From NCBI GenBank assembly GCA_025352145.1, contig JANXTY010000006.1, positions 1 to 64,000 of the forward strand: 64,000 bases of DNA, given 5' to 3'. The notes beneath the pieces are model-generated. The model was not told where the DNA came from and made no database searches. It saw only the letters and a program-made list of their open reading frames with translations. Made by a program: the position numbers and the translations under genes. Of this stretch, positions 25,508 to 35,142 are shown one piece after another. The DNA is from Oxalobacteraceae bacterium. Lineage in GTDB: Bacteria > Pseudomonadota > Gammaproteobacteria > Burkholderiales > Burkholderiaceae_D. Each line of letters opens with the position of its first letter. Within the stretch, counting starts at the first letter, position 1.

Positions 25508-27136
25508 ATGAATAGTTTAACTTTTCCCTTCTTTGTTGCTGCTCTAGCTATGTGCCCTGCCTTTGCAGAGGAAGTGCTTATTACGCGCGGCGCCCAAAGC
25601 ACTTGGCAGTACCTCGACGCCGGGCAGGCGGCGGACAAAGAATGGGCTGCGCTCAATGATGACCCGGCGCACTGGAAATCCGGTCCGGCGCCGCTGGGTT
25701 ATGGGCGACCTGGCATGCAGACGACGGTGTCGTTTGGCGTCAATGCCCTTGCCAAGCCGATCACGACTTACTTCCGGCATAGCGTTGACGTGGCAGCTCC
25801 TGGCAAGGTCGAAACACTGGTGCTTTATCTGCGTCGCGACGACGGCGCGGTTGTCTACTGGAACGGTGTGGAAATTGTGCGCAGTAACATGCCATCCGGT
25901 CCCATCCGGCCGGACACGCTGGCGCCTCGTGTCGTCAGCGGTGACATGGAAACAGAATTTCATCGTTATGTCATTCCTGTTAAAGATCTTGTCGTTGTGA
26001 AGGGGCGCAATGTCCGTGCGGTCGAAATCCATCAGGCCAATGCCGGCAGCAGCGATATTATTTTCGATTTGGAGGCAACCGCCTATGCACCCGGCGAATC
26101 GCCGAAGCCCGATATCTATGCGGATGCGCTCACGGCATTACGGGCTGGTGACCTGGAAAAGGCATGGCCGCTATTGCTGGAAGTCGATTCCGCGCATGCA
26201 GATTATGCGCGGTGGCTGATGCAGATAGCACTGGCATTTGTTCCCCAAAAAGGCGTGCCGGATGATGGTCGGTACTGGACGCTGATCGACAAAGCCCGCG
26301 CTGCTGCGCCGGATGATATGGAGATTGTCTACGCATGGATTCGCGCCCGGGTCGATGCGAGAAAAAATTTCCCCATCAAGCTTGAGCGTCGTGCATTGCC
26401 TGCAGCTATTCCCGATGAATTTCGATTTATTGCCGACACGCCGGAACATAGCCTGGGCGGGCGAATACTATCGCGTGAGCAGTACCTTGCCGATATCGAC
26501 GATCTGGAACTGATTCTTGAAAACTGTTATGCCTATCTGGAACGGCGCAACGCCAACTATCGAGGCGCGCTCGATGCCCTGCGTGCCAGCATCACCGAGA
26601 ACACTACGCGTGACGTTTTTTCCTACCGCGTCGCACGCATGCTCACCGTGTTTGGTGATCCCCATAGTAGAGTCGTTGAAGGCGTCGTGGATGAGCGTCG
26701 CGCAATACTGCACTTTGTCATGGATGGGGACCGCCTGGCGGCCGTCAAACCAGATCGCAGCGGCTTTATTGAGGAGGGCGCGCCCTACATAACAGAAATT
26801 AACGCGCGCCCGGCGGCAGAATGGCTCGCGGCTGCGGAACAGATCGTCGATCAAGCATCGCCGCAATACCGCCGTCATCTCGCGCTGGAGCAGCTGTTGA
26901 CATTGCCAGCCGTTGCCAGACAGATGAAACTGGCCGGAGATTCTTACACCCTCACGCTGGCTTCACCGGACGGAAAAATTCAGAAAATGCACAGGCTCAC
27001 TTTGCATTCCAGCAGCCATGCGCGCGCCCGGCGGTGGGCCGATTGCTCCAATGAGCTGATGTGGGATGTGATGGAAGTTTTGGATGTACGTGTGTGGATA
27101 GTTTCGACATCAACTTTTCACTTTAAGCTACTTTAA
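25508..27136 (+). pseudogene. S41-peptidase-like secreted protein, C-terminally truncated
   Basis: The 542-residue frame has a signal peptide (LTFPFFVAALAMCPAFA), then a beta-sandwich domain of the kind fused to secreted enzymes (TTYFRHSVDVAAPGKVETLV, DDGAVVYWNGVEIVRSNMP), a helical repeat part, and from about residue 320 the N-terminal part of an S41/C-terminal-processing-peptidase-like protein (ADIDDLELILENCYAYLERR, TVFGDPHSRV). The catalytic S41 domain should follow, but the frame turns into unrelated sequence after about 27060 and stops. The protein therefore lacks the Ser/Lys active site and is probably a dead remnant. The lipase pseudogene follows directly. Confidence 0.6.
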
Positions 27137-27155
27137 TTTTGCGGAAATCTGATCA

Positions 27156-28313
27156 ATGCGTATTTTATATTCTCTGTTTTCTTCTTTTATCCTCCTGCAT
27201 TTTTATAAAAAACCCAGCCATTCAATCTGAGTATGCGCGAATCCAGGAGACTGAACCTTCGATGGTGAATTTGAGACACATGATTAGTCGAGAGACTTTT
27301 TTTGTATAGGGGAAAATAGTTACCGCACAAAATAATTACGCGTTGCCAATGCTCAGTATTGCAGCGTTTTCGGATCAATTTCAGAAGCACGAATGGGTGG
27401 ATGTCATGCATCATCTGACGCCAGGAGCGCACTATGGTTTGAACCCGCCTCCTGGAAAGTACGGCCCGGTGGTTTGCCGACATGAATGGCGATGCCGTAG
27501 TTGACTCGGATGAGGCGATGGGGATGCAGGCGCTGCATTTGCTGGCAGATAAAAATGTGCCCAATGTTAAAGGCAACGTGGATATGACAATTGGCAAGGC
27601 GCAAGCACTTGGATGGCCGGTTAAGTTGAAAGTTGTTCCGTCCGGGATGCTGGAGCAGTCCTTATTTTTTCCGCCGAACACCTTGCGTACTTTGAACGAT
27701 CCTTTATTTGATCCAGCCATGTCATCGTTAGGTCTGTATCATCCGGCAGCGTTTTTGGAAAAAGCCAGGACCATGTTTTATGCCCTCGAAGAGGAAGTGA
27801 GCTACAAAATTCCAGTGATTTTTGTGCACGGTATTAACGGTAGCGCACGTGATTTTGAAGCGGTGCTCAGTAATCTCGACAGAACGCGTTTTAAGCCTTG
27901 GTTCTTTCACTCTCCATCGGGCGGGGATCTGAATCAGATGGCGCAGTTCTTTTTTAATATTTTCCTGTCTGGCAGTGTGATTCCGGCGGATGAAAATATC
28001 CCCATAATAATTGTGGCGCATCGTATGGGCGGCCTGGTGGTTCGCGAGGCGATAAACAAACTCGATAACGATCACAAAAGCAAAATCACATTCTATGTCT
28101 ACCCCGTTTGGGGGATATCCTTCTGCTGCGGCCGGAGAGAAAAATAGCTTGCTTGTCCTCCCCTCCTGGAGAGACCTCAATCCTGCGGGAGCATTCATTA
28201 AAAATCTTTACAGGAAACCATTGCCACAGTCCGGCTCCCAGTCCGACAGGCTGCTAGAACAAATCCTCGATGCGCGCAGCCATGTCCCAGGTGCCTTTCT
28301 TGGCTCCGCATAA
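27156..28313 (+). pseudogene. Secreted alpha/beta-hydrolase (lipase-like), multiply disrupted
   Basis: Pieces of one protein run through three frames: a signal-like start (MRILYSLFSSFILLHFYK), a frame change near 27222, YARIQETEPSMVNLRHMISR then an in-frame TAG at 27307, GKIVTAQNNYALPMLSIAAF, a frame change near 27472, DMNGDAVVDSDEAM and the hydrolase core VIFVHGINGSARDF, and another change near 28093 before MSTPFGGYPSAAAGEK. The nucleophile elbow reads VAHRMGG where VAHSMGG is expected (AGT changed to CGT), so the catalytic serine is gone too. The 3' end is overlapped by the FAD monooxygenase gene on the other strand. It must be non-functional. Confidence 0.85.
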
Positions 28314-29459
28314 AGTCAATAAGTACTGGCGATACACCGGCGAAAGTGAGCGTCCTGCCACCGTGCCGAGATCGCGTAGCCACCCGACCGGATAATGCGA
28401 TTGATACAGGGGCGTCATGACGCGGCTCGTCATCTGGTAATACGCAATGTGTTTTGCGCGACGCTGCGAATAGCTTTGTAATGCCGCAGGGATCAATGGG
28501 TCTTGCGCTCCACATGGCGACAAACACTGCGCCAATACCGTCGCATCGATCAGGGCCATATTTGCCCCTTGTCCCAATTGCGGGCTCATCGCGTGTGCCG
28601 CATCGCCGATTACCGCCACATGCTGGTGGTTAAAAGTCTGCATTCGCACATCCGCGTATTCGGCAATAGCGATGGTGGTATCGGGCGCGCTGCCGAGCCA
28701 GTCGGCTACTTCCGGCCAGATTGCGCGGATGCGGGTGATCAGCCCCGGCATGCCTTCATCCTGATAAGCAGCGAAGGCCGTGCGCGGCAGACTCCAGAAT
28801 AAGGAATAGCAGCGCTTGTGCGTCAACGGATTGATCCCTGTGGGCAGGATGCCCAGCATGATGCGCGCGCCCCGATAGCGCTGCATCAACACCGCAGGGA
28901 AGGGCCAGTCGTCGCGATCCAACACCGCCCAATAGGCCCCCCAAGGATAGGCATGATGTTGCTGCTTCACCGGCAACTGGCCGCGCAATTGAGAGTGCGT
29001 GCCGTTGGCAACGACCAGTGCATCGCAAGAGAGCGTGCCTTGCTGGTGATGCAGCAACACACCGTGCGGCACCTGCTCAAAATGTTGTATGCCATTTCCT
29101 GAATGGAGAGTGACCCCACAATTTTGCGCCTCCTGCCACAGAATCCGGTGCAAATTCGCTCGATGAATACCCAGCCCATACCAATCCGCCTGTGCAAAAC
29201 GGTAGTGTAAGTCCAGCGTTTTCCAACGCCCCGAATACCCCTGCAAACTCTCGACGACGGCCGCTTTTTCGCGCACGGCGTCGAGCAAGCCCAATTGCCG
29301 CAACACTGCCTGACCGCTTGGTTGCAGAAGTAGGCCAGCGCCGACCGGAGTGGGATCAATCACCTGCTCGAATACAGAAATATGTTTACCTTGCTGTGCC
29401 AGGAGGATGGCACTGGAGAGACCTGCAATACCGGCACCTGCGATGGCGATGTGAGTCAT
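28254..29459 (-). CDS. FAD-dependent aromatic-type monooxygenase
   Basis: The 401-residue flavoprotein belongs to the PheA/UbiH-like (FAD_binding_3) family that hydroxylates aromatic or related substrates with NAD(P)H and oxygen. The N-terminal dinucleotide motif is GAGIAGLSSA (7–16). The middle motif usually DG reads VVANGTHSQLRG. The late FAD motif VIGDAAHAMSPQLGQGANMA is complete. The substrate cannot be told. It is a single gene; its 3' end overlaps the lipase pseudogene on the opposite strand by about 60 bp. Confidence 0.88.
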   Translation of the reverse strand: MTHIAIAGAGIAGLSSAILLAQQGKHISVFEQVIDPTPVGAGLLLQPSGQAVLRQLGLLDAVREKAAVVESLQGYSGRWKTLDLHYRFAQADWYGLGIHRANLHRILWQEAQNCGVTLHSGNGIQHFEQVPHGVLLHHQQGTLSCDALVVANGTHSQLRGQLPVKQQHHAYPWGAYWAVLDRDDWPFPAVLMQRYRGARIMLGILPTGINPLTHKRCYSLFWSLPRTAFAAYQDEGMPGLITRIRAIWPEVADWLGSAPDTTIAIAEYADVRMQTFNHQHVAVIGDAAHAMSPQLGQGANMALIDATVLAQCLSPCGAQDPLIPAALQSYSQRRAKHIAYYQMTSRVMTPLYQSHYPVGWLRDLGTVAGRSLSPVYRQYLLTLCGAKKGTWDMAARIEDLF

Positions 29460-29606
29460 AGGTTTGCTTATTGAGGAGGATTAAAAAGAGAGGCGATCAT
29501 CGGCGCATTAATTTAGTGGCAAGCGATTTGTGTAGTCCGAATATCTTCTGGGGATTGATGAAAAACCCTTCCACCTGCATTTATTGCACCAAAATTGCAC
29601 CACCCA

Positions 29607-30704
29607 TCAGGCCGCACAAATCCCATACTCCGGCAACAATTCGTGCTCCACGTACAAACGATGCGCTTGCAAGGCATCGTGAAAGCGCTTCCAGTTACTC
29701 TTTAAAAATGCGGTTTGATAGCGATAGATCGTTTTTTCATCGTCAACGGATGCGGTGGTTCCCAAGGCATCGTATTTCCACGAATGCTCGCCTTTAGCGA
29801 CGTAACTCAGTGCGCACGGACCGAAGCTGAAGTCACCGTTTCTCACTGCCGTCAACCAAACCTGATGGCGCTGATCACCGTCCTCATGGACGATGGAACG
29901 AATGAGCGTATCGATTTGTTTTCTGTCCTGATCCGCCAGGCCAGGCGCATCCAGGTTGGGGTCGCCCGCCAGAAAACATTGCATTGCTTTGCACATATGC
30001 TGAGCGGCGTTGAGGAAATCGGTAGGATTGTCGCGGTGAATTTTTTCTCCTAATCCATTGGTGTAACTCCAGCGCAGATAAGGCCGATCTGGATAACTCA
30101 AGACTGTACCGTGACCGAGTGGCATGGTGTTGCCGACGAATTTGCTCTGGATGCTATCGAAGGCAGCACCAAAAAAATCCTTCAGCTGAGCGGTGATTTC
30201 CGTATCGGGTTGGTGGTCCGCATCTCTCAAATCATGACTATTGTTTTGCGCGTGGGTGATGCCGCAAAATCCCTGATGGGCCCAGGTGTCGGCGTAAACG
30301 TGCATGGTGATGCCTAGTCGCTGCAGCGCGTTGGGATCGCTGCGCCGGCGGATGCATTCTTTGACCATATCTTGCGCAATGTAACTGTTGGGCCTGCAAA
30401 TAATTCTGCGTGAAAAAGGGATGTCTTCCCCTTGCCCTGCAGGTAATCCATCGTTACCCGGTAAAAAATGAAATGGAATCCATGCGTGGTGATTGGCCAG
30501 TACATCAAAATTGGCATAGTCGAGCATCTTGTGCGCCGATGCAATGCGGAAATACATGCTTTGACAGTCAAAAGCGATGCGTCCTTCATTGGTCGCATCA
30601 TCTACATATTGGGCGCTGTAAGCAATGATGTTGGCGCCTGCATGGTCGAAACCGGCGAGGCGAGCGACGACGTAGGTTACGCCGTGATGAAAGTCGATTT
30701 GCAT
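29607..30704 (-). CDS. DUF6765 family protein
   Basis: The 365-residue soluble protein begins MQIDFHHGVTYVVARLAGFD and continues NIIAYSAQYVDDATN, matching the family I know as DUF6765. Conserved His and Asp residues (FHHG, YVDDA, ITMHVYADTWAHQGFCG) resemble the metal-binding sites of phospholipase C/P1-nuclease-like folds, so a metal-dependent hydrolase is a reasonable guess, not more. No signal peptide is visible. It lies 82 bp upstream of nothing related; the neighbour on the same strand is a membrane protein gene. Confidence 0.7.
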   Translation of the reverse strand: MQIDFHHGVTYVVARLAGFDHAGANIIAYSAQYVDDATNEGRIAFDCQSMYFRIASAHKMLDYANFDVLANHHAWIPFHFLPGNDGLPAGQGEDIPFSRRIICRPNSYIAQDMVKECIRRRSDPNALQRLGITMHVYADTWAHQGFCGITHAQNNSHDLRDADHQPDTEITAQLKDFFGAAFDSIQSKFVGNTMPLGHGTVLSYPDRPYLRWSYTNGLGEKIHRDNPTDFLNAAQHMCKAMQCFLAGDPNLDAPGLADQDRKQIDTLIRSIVHEDGDQRHQVWLTAVRNGDFSFGPCALSYVAKGEHSWKYDALGTTASVDDEKTIYRYQTAFLKSNWKRFHDALQAHRLYVEHELLPEYGICAA

Positions 30705-30785
30705 TGCACGGCTCCGTTGTATGAGATTTCTTTAATAAGATTTTTTTAGTGCGCTTTATTTATGGCGTTTGAAAAAGCGGATTAA

Positions 30786-31883
30786 TTATTTACCCAACTC
30801 TTTTTTGACTAAATTGGTTTGCTGAGATGAAAAGGCAGCAATGAATTTGTCCATAAACGCGAATACCAAGTCAACGCTATATCCGGCCAATACTGAGAAG
30901 GCGTAAGGACTCAGGTTTTTCACGGTCGACGATTCGGGCGAATCCGGGATGAACCAGGCGACCACTAAACCGGCCAGCGTACCCATATACAGCCGTAAAT
31001 GATAAGCGACGCGACGATCGAGATCGAAGGTATATGCCTTGACATCGGCAGCAAGGCTGCGCAATACGAAGAGTGACGCGCCTAACGATCCGTACAGGAG
31101 AGGCAACAAGAAACGCTGCAAAACTTGCAGTGCAAAATGCGCAGATAACACCGAGCTTTGTAAAGCCTCATAACTATTCGAGAGCGTCGCAATTTCTGTT
31201 TTCATCGGCGTGTGATTTTCACCCAGCCAGTTAAAAATCGGGCTGATCCAGTTCCATCCGGCATTCCATTGATTGAGAATTTTGACGCGGATCATCATTT
31301 CGGATTCGGTTGCAGCTAACTGCGCTTCCAAGGTGCGCATTTCCAGACTGTCCACTGGTTTGGCTGCGCTGAAAGCGATCTTTTCTTTATCTGACACATA
31401 TTCCCGACTCAGTTTCAACAGGGGGGAAAGTTCTGCGACGACAGTGGAGCCTACCAGTGTGTAGACCTGCAAGACGATTAACATAATCAGGGGAATGAGG
31501 ATACGAAATTGCATTCGTCTTACAGTCACTTCCGCCTCGGTGGTGGTGGTGTCGCTACGGCCGAAAAGTTTGGCGCGGGTTTTGGCAAAGGGGGTGTTAT
31601 CTGGAAAACGGAAGGTGGTTTGTTTCAAGCTCGATGCGGATACCGGGCGGACCGCAGTGGCTAAATCATTGCGTGCTTTCCAGAATGCGATTTGCTGGGA
31701 AAATGTACTCGGATCGTGCTGATCTTTATCGAGCAATTCTTTTGATTTAACAATATTCGTTACGGTAATTTCGTCGATATTGAGCGCATGCGATGCGGCA
31801 TAACAGAGCAGCATATCGGCTTCATGAATCGCTTTACACAGGGCTTCTTTGCTATGTGTGAGTGCTGGTTTTATTTCATCCAT
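30786..31883 (-). CDS. Membrane protein with coiled-coil region, unknown
   Basis: The 365-residue protein has a cytoplasmic N-terminal part of ~130 residues, a helix (FRILIPLIMLIVLQVYTLVG), a long helical periplasmic or cytoplasmic part with coiled-coil character (MRTLEAQLAATESEMMIRVK), and two or three C-terminal helices (LLPLLYGSLGASLFVLRSLA, MGTLAGLVVAWFI, AFSVLAGYSVDLVFAFMD). The ATG at 31883 has GAGGA before it; a start ten codons upstream is possible. The family is not recognised. Similar layouts occur in bacterial membrane proteins of unknown role near phage or stress genes. Confidence 0.6.
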   Translation of the reverse strand: MDEIKPALTHSKEALCKAIHEADMLLCYAASHALNIDEITVTNIVKSKELLDKDQHDPSTFSQQIAFWKARNDLATAVRPVSASSLKQTTFRFPDNTPFAKTRAKLFGRSDTTTTEAEVTVRRMQFRILIPLIMLIVLQVYTLVGSTVVAELSPLLKLSREYVSDKEKIAFSAAKPVDSLEMRTLEAQLAATESEMMIRVKILNQWNAGWNWISPIFNWLGENHTPMKTEIATLSNSYEALQSSVLSAHFALQVLQRFLLPLLYGSLGASLFVLRSLAADVKAYTFDLDRRVAYHLRLYMGTLAGLVVAWFIPDSPESSTVKNLSPYAFSVLAGYSVDLVFAFMDKFIAAFSSQQTNLVKKELGK

Positions 31884-32144
31884 TTTTTTATCCTCGAAAG
31901 CAACGTTACACAAAAACTGCCTGATTCTGGTTTTGCATTGTACTTTTTAATGTAACAAAAAGCAGTGCTTATGTGTCTTACTTTAGGGGGATTAGTTGAA
32001 GGACTGCTCTGCAGTCACGTTGAGTCCAACGTCAAGAAGGAAGTGCGGATTTATCCGTGCTGCTGACCATGCGCGATACCACAAGTGGTGGCGAATACAG
32101 CGCAACTGTTTCGCAGCCGGCGCTGCCCTGTTACTATCGCGTTC

Positions 32145-32696
32145 ATGAAAAATTTTCAGATGCGATGGTTGATCGCGGCGCTCGGCACCTTGTTGAGCAT
32201 GGCCTGTTCACCACAATACGATTGGCGCGAAGTACGCAGCGGCAGTGCGCCTTTTGTTGTGGTGCTGCCTGCTAAACCCACCACTCTTTCGCGGCCGGTT
32301 AATCTTGGCACCATCTTGGTAACGATGGAAATGGTGGCGGCAGAAGCAGGTGGCTCGACTTTTGCTGTGGGCACTGCAGAGCTGCCCGAGGGGGCCGATG
32401 CACCGGCTGTTTTGTTGATGATGAAAAACGCTTTGGTGGGTAATATTCGCGGCACCATCAAAGTGGAAAAATCGGTCAACGTCGCATCATCGGTAAATGG
32501 GGCGAAAGTGGTCGCCATCGAAATCGAAGCGACCGGCATCCGCAATGGCAATAACAATGGTAATGCACCGGTATGGTTGGCGGCGCGTTTTGTCGCGCAG
32601 GGAAAGCGGGTCTACCAAGTGCTAGCGTTGGGCGATCCCAAAGCAATGACGCACGATGTGACCGACATTTTTTTTACTTCTTTTAAACTCAATTAG
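32145..32696 (+). CDS. Small lipoprotein, unknown family
   Basis: From ATG 32145 the protein has 183 residues, with a lipoprotein signal MRWLIAALGTLLSMAC (lipobox LSMAC) and a domain starting YDWREVRSGSAPFVVVLPAK. Such DYRE-like starts followed by a PAKP segment are common in small beta-proteobacterial lipoproteins of unknown role. A second ATG at 32160 could also start. It should sit in a membrane facing the periplasm. It is convergent with the lipase gene, 13 bp apart. Confidence 0.65.
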   Translation: MKNFQMRWLIAALGTLLSMACSPQYDWREVRSGSAPFVVVLPAKPTTLSRPVNLGTILVTMEMVAAEAGGSTFAVGTAELPEGADAPAVLLMMKNALVGNIRGTIKVEKSVNVASSVNGAKVVAIEIEATGIRNGNNNGNAPVWLAARFVAQGKRVYQVLALGDPKAMTHDVTDIFFTSFKLN

Positions 32697-32709
32697 ACGG
32701 CCGTTATTC

Positions 32710-34011
32710 TTAATAGTGCAATTCCGCAAAAACCAATCTCCCTTCGTTAACAGGCCAACTTTGCACGGCAATGCGTTCGTTATTACATTCGGCAATCACG
32801 GTGTGCATTTCGGATGCCGGTAGTGCCAGGCAGGCTTCCGATAGGCCGGGGCAGCCGTCTGGAAGAACGTTTTGTAATCCGGGTGGTGGACTTTGTCCGT
32901 CCAGCCTCATTACATCCCGTCCGATGCCGAAATAACCGCGTGGCCGCGTCATCGTGATCATGCTGCCGCCCTGTGTGGCCGATGGCGACAGACGTGCGGG
33001 ACGCAGGTGGATGACATTGGAACTGCGTGGAAATGGTGAGCGATAAATATGGGTGACGGCATAATCCGTGCGTTCTTTGGCTTGGATGACGAACTCATAA
33101 TAGGCCGTTGGACTGGCGGTAATCGGTCCCCAGCGGCCGTCATTGGCGGTGATTTTTGTGTGGCATTTCGCTATTCTTTTACCGTTGATCGGGTTGACTT
33201 CGTAGACGTCCAGCTGTGCATCGGCCAGGGGTACATTGGTGACTTCGTCGCCCGTCGACGTGCGCAGCAAGGCGCTGATCTGGCCGTCGAGTACGACGGA
33301 TTGTTCTGGGATGATCTCGACGTGGGTCGGTGCGTGGCCGCTGATGAAGCGATAGGTCGCGGCAAAGGCTTCCGGGTGAAATGACAGTTCGCGGTGATCA
33401 CGTCCTGCCAGTACCAGATTCTGTGCGCCATGCAGTGCAGGACCATCGTAGTTGACGTTAGTGGGAATATGACCCAGTCCTAGCCACTCGCCGCTAGGTT
33501 GGGCGAATTTGTCGAAATGATCCGAGCGCAGCGTTAAAAACTGCACGCCTGCCGTCGTCTCATCGCCGTTTTTGTCTGCCATATTCAAATCGTGCAGAAC
33601 GGGACCCTGACCATTGAATTCATTGCCGGGATGGAGGGTGTTGGCCCATGCGCCATGATTGGGTGTGCCGCCCAGAATAACTTTGGCGACAGTATGGCGG
33701 CCTTCGCCGAATTTGATATAGCGCCGAATCGGAATGCCTCCGCGTGAATTGCCAATCAAAATGAGTTTGGTGGCACCACTGGCATGCAGAATTGCGGCTA
33801 CCTTGTCTGCCAACGCTTGAGTATATTCAGCGGCGCTGCTGCGTCCCGCTTGTGCCACGGCATCATCGTCGCGTGCTGTCGGATAGGGCAGGTTGAGCGT
33901 ATGCAGACAGGTTTTGTCGTAGCCGTTCGATTCGAATCGCCACAAAGTGGTATGCCATACGGCAGCGCTGTCGCCGTTTCCGTGTACAAAGAGAAGGGGC
34001 AAATTTTGCAT
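32710..34011 (-). CDS. Alpha/beta-hydrolase (lipase/esterase-like)
   Basis: The 433-residue protein starts directly with the hydrolase fold (LPLLFVHGNGDSAAVWHT, oxyanion HGNG) and carries the nucleophile elbow LIGNSRGG (GxSxG, Ser near residue 98), followed by GGTPNHGAW. A C-terminal part (from about residue 235) is beta-rich and resembles fibronectin/Ig-like accessory domains (SGDEV-type strands, AYYEFVIQAKER). No signal peptide is seen, unlike secreted lipases, so it may act in the cytoplasm or use another export path. The substrate is unknown. Confidence 0.8.
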   Translation of the reverse strand: MQNLPLLFVHGNGDSAAVWHTTLWRFESNGYDKTCLHTLNLPYPTARDDDAVAQAGRSSAAEYTQALADKVAAILHASGATKLILIGNSRGGIPIRRYIKFGEGRHTVAKVILGGTPNHGAWANTLHPGNEFNGQGPVLHDLNMADKNGDETTAGVQFLTLRSDHFDKFAQPSGEWLGLGHIPTNVNYDGPALHGAQNLVLAGRDHRELSFHPEAFAATYRFISGHAPTHVEIIPEQSVVLDGQISALLRTSTGDEVTNVPLADAQLDVYEVNPINGKRIAKCHTKITANDGRWGPITASPTAYYEFVIQAKERTDYAVTHIYRSPFPRSSNVIHLRPARLSPSATQGGSMITMTRPRGYFGIGRDVMRLDGQSPPPGLQNVLPDGCPGLSEACLALPASEMHTVIAECNNERIAVQSWPVNEGRLVFAELHY

Positions 34012-34062
34012 GCGATATTTTATAAGGACATCGAAAAAGGACGTTTGGCAAAGGGAGTTGAA

Positions 34063-34125
34063 GCGTTCCTAGAAGTACCACAAAACCCCTGCGCTTGCTA
34101 TTTTCTTGTTGGCTGTGAACGATTG
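34063..34125 (+). repeat. Direct repeat copy A (~62 bp)
   Basis: It starts GCGTTCCTAGAAGTACCACA and ends TATTTTCTTGTTGGCTGTG then AACGATTG. Copy B at 37869–37930 is the same length within one base, in the same orientation, and differs at few positions, mainly in a short central stretch. The copies bracket 3.7 kb holding an XRE/DUF2975 pair and two serine hydrolases. Confidence 0.85.
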
Positions 34126-34146
34126 GATTGCTAGGGAAGCCAAGAT

Positions 34147-34374
34147 TTATTCGATTTTGTCATTCTCGTCTTGACGCTTAAAAATAAGAATGTCTCCTGG
34201 CTGACAATGGAGAAACGCACAGATGCGCTCCAGTGTATCAAAGCGAACGCCTTTCACCTTGCCCTGCTTGAGCAACGATAAGTTGGCTTCTGTGATCCCG
34301 ACGTATTCGGCCAAGTCTTTGGACTTGACCTTCCGCTCAGCGAGCATGACGTCGAGTTTGACGATAATTCCCAC
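34147..34374 (-). CDS. XRE-family small transcriptional regulator (YozG-like)
   Basis: The 75-residue protein is one helix-turn-helix domain: IVKLDVMLAERKVKSKDLAE, then YVGITEANLSLLKQGKVKGVRF and the end ERICAFLHCQPGDIL. It fits the small YozG-like XRE regulators that are found next to DUF2975 membrane proteins, as here. It probably represses its own operon. The 91-bp gap upstream, between it and the DUF2975 gene, contains a 16-bp inverted repeat, so either a separate promoter/operator or an RNA hairpin lies there. Confidence 0.88.
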   Translation of the reverse strand: MGIIVKLDVMLAERKVKSKDLAEYVGITEANLSLLKQGKVKGVRFDTLERICAFLHCQPGDILIFKRQDENDKIE

Positions 34375-34392
34375 AAATTGAATCCTTGATTA

Positions 34393-34467
34393 AACCTAGT
34401 AACGGCAGTTGGCCGCTTCGGTAAGTGTTTGAATTAGTTAAGTGAAATTAGCTGCCGTTTCTAGGTT
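34393..34467. repeat. Widely spaced inverted repeat between DUF2975 and XRE genes
   Basis: The arms AACCTAGTAACGGCAG (34393–34408) and CTGCCGTTTCTAGGTT (34452–34467) are complementary at 15 of 16 positions with 43 bp between. The second arm touches the last codon of the DUF2975 gene. It could be a pair of operator half-sites for the XRE protein or a long hairpin in the shared transcript. Confidence 0.8.
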
Positions 34468-35041
34468 AAATAAACTGCGCGTTCTCTTCTGCAAGAATGA
34501 CTGCACGTGCCATGACAGAGGCGATGAGCCAAACAAGCCCCGACAATAGCAAGGCAAAAATTTGACCGGCCCCGAAAGCTACTGCCACATGCCGATAGCC
34601 GGACGGATTGCCGAGGGTGAGCAATACACTCAATAGCGATGATACAAGCAGTCCCGACACAGTGGCCCAGAATATTCCAGCCGCAAATTCGCTGAGTGCG
34701 CGTACCGTGTCACCTTCAAAAAAGCGCCCTGTTGCAAATAATAAAAAACATCGACGCACCCGCAGTAAAGCAAACACCATAAAGCCTGCTGGCACCATGC
34801 TAAGGCCAATTCCAGCGACCCGCTGCCAAAATTGGAGTAAGGACATTGCGTACAGGGGACTCTCCGGTAAACCCGCGTGGTTCGCCAAGGTGGCCGAACT
34901 GGCTTCGATCCAGCCCCACACTATGCCAAGGGGCAGCACAATTGCTACGCACAAGCTGCACCATGCCAGCACATTACTTTGTCGGCGGATACGTTGAAAC
35001 TCGGCATCTGCCCCTACGCCAATATTTGTTTGCGCATTCAT
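34466..35041 (-). CDS. DUF2975 membrane protein
   Basis: The 191-residue protein has four transmembrane helices (starting NVLAWCSLCVAIVLPLGIVW, then LSMVPAGFMVFALLRV, the AAGIFWATVSGLLVSSLLSV helix and FALLLSGLVWLIASVM) and ends in the family motif IASVMARAVILAEENAQFI. DUF2975 proteins are nearly always encoded with a small XRE regulator, as here, but their role is unknown. It is upstream of the XRE gene on the same strand; the divergent gene on the other side is a serine hydrolase 101 bp away. Confidence 0.88.
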   Translation of the reverse strand: MNAQTNIGVGADAEFQRIRRQSNVLAWCSLCVAIVLPLGIVWGWIEASSATLANHAGLPESPLYAMSLLQFWQRVAGIGLSMVPAGFMVFALLRVRRCFLLFATGRFFEGDTVRALSEFAAGIFWATVSGLLVSSLLSVLLTLGNPSGYRHVAVAFGAGQIFALLLSGLVWLIASVMARAVILAEENAQFI

Positions 35042-35142
35042 ACATATCTCTTCATTTTATTTAAAAGGACCGACATTTAATTATTGTTAAACGATAATAA
35101 CTACCTGTATAATAATACCAATCATAGAAAAAAGGAGTGAGT

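Noticed and set aside
27482-28147. An intact 221-residue alpha/beta-hydrolase gene
   Set aside because: Both ends continue in other frames with clear protein likeness and the nucleophile serine is replaced, so it is part of a pseudogene.
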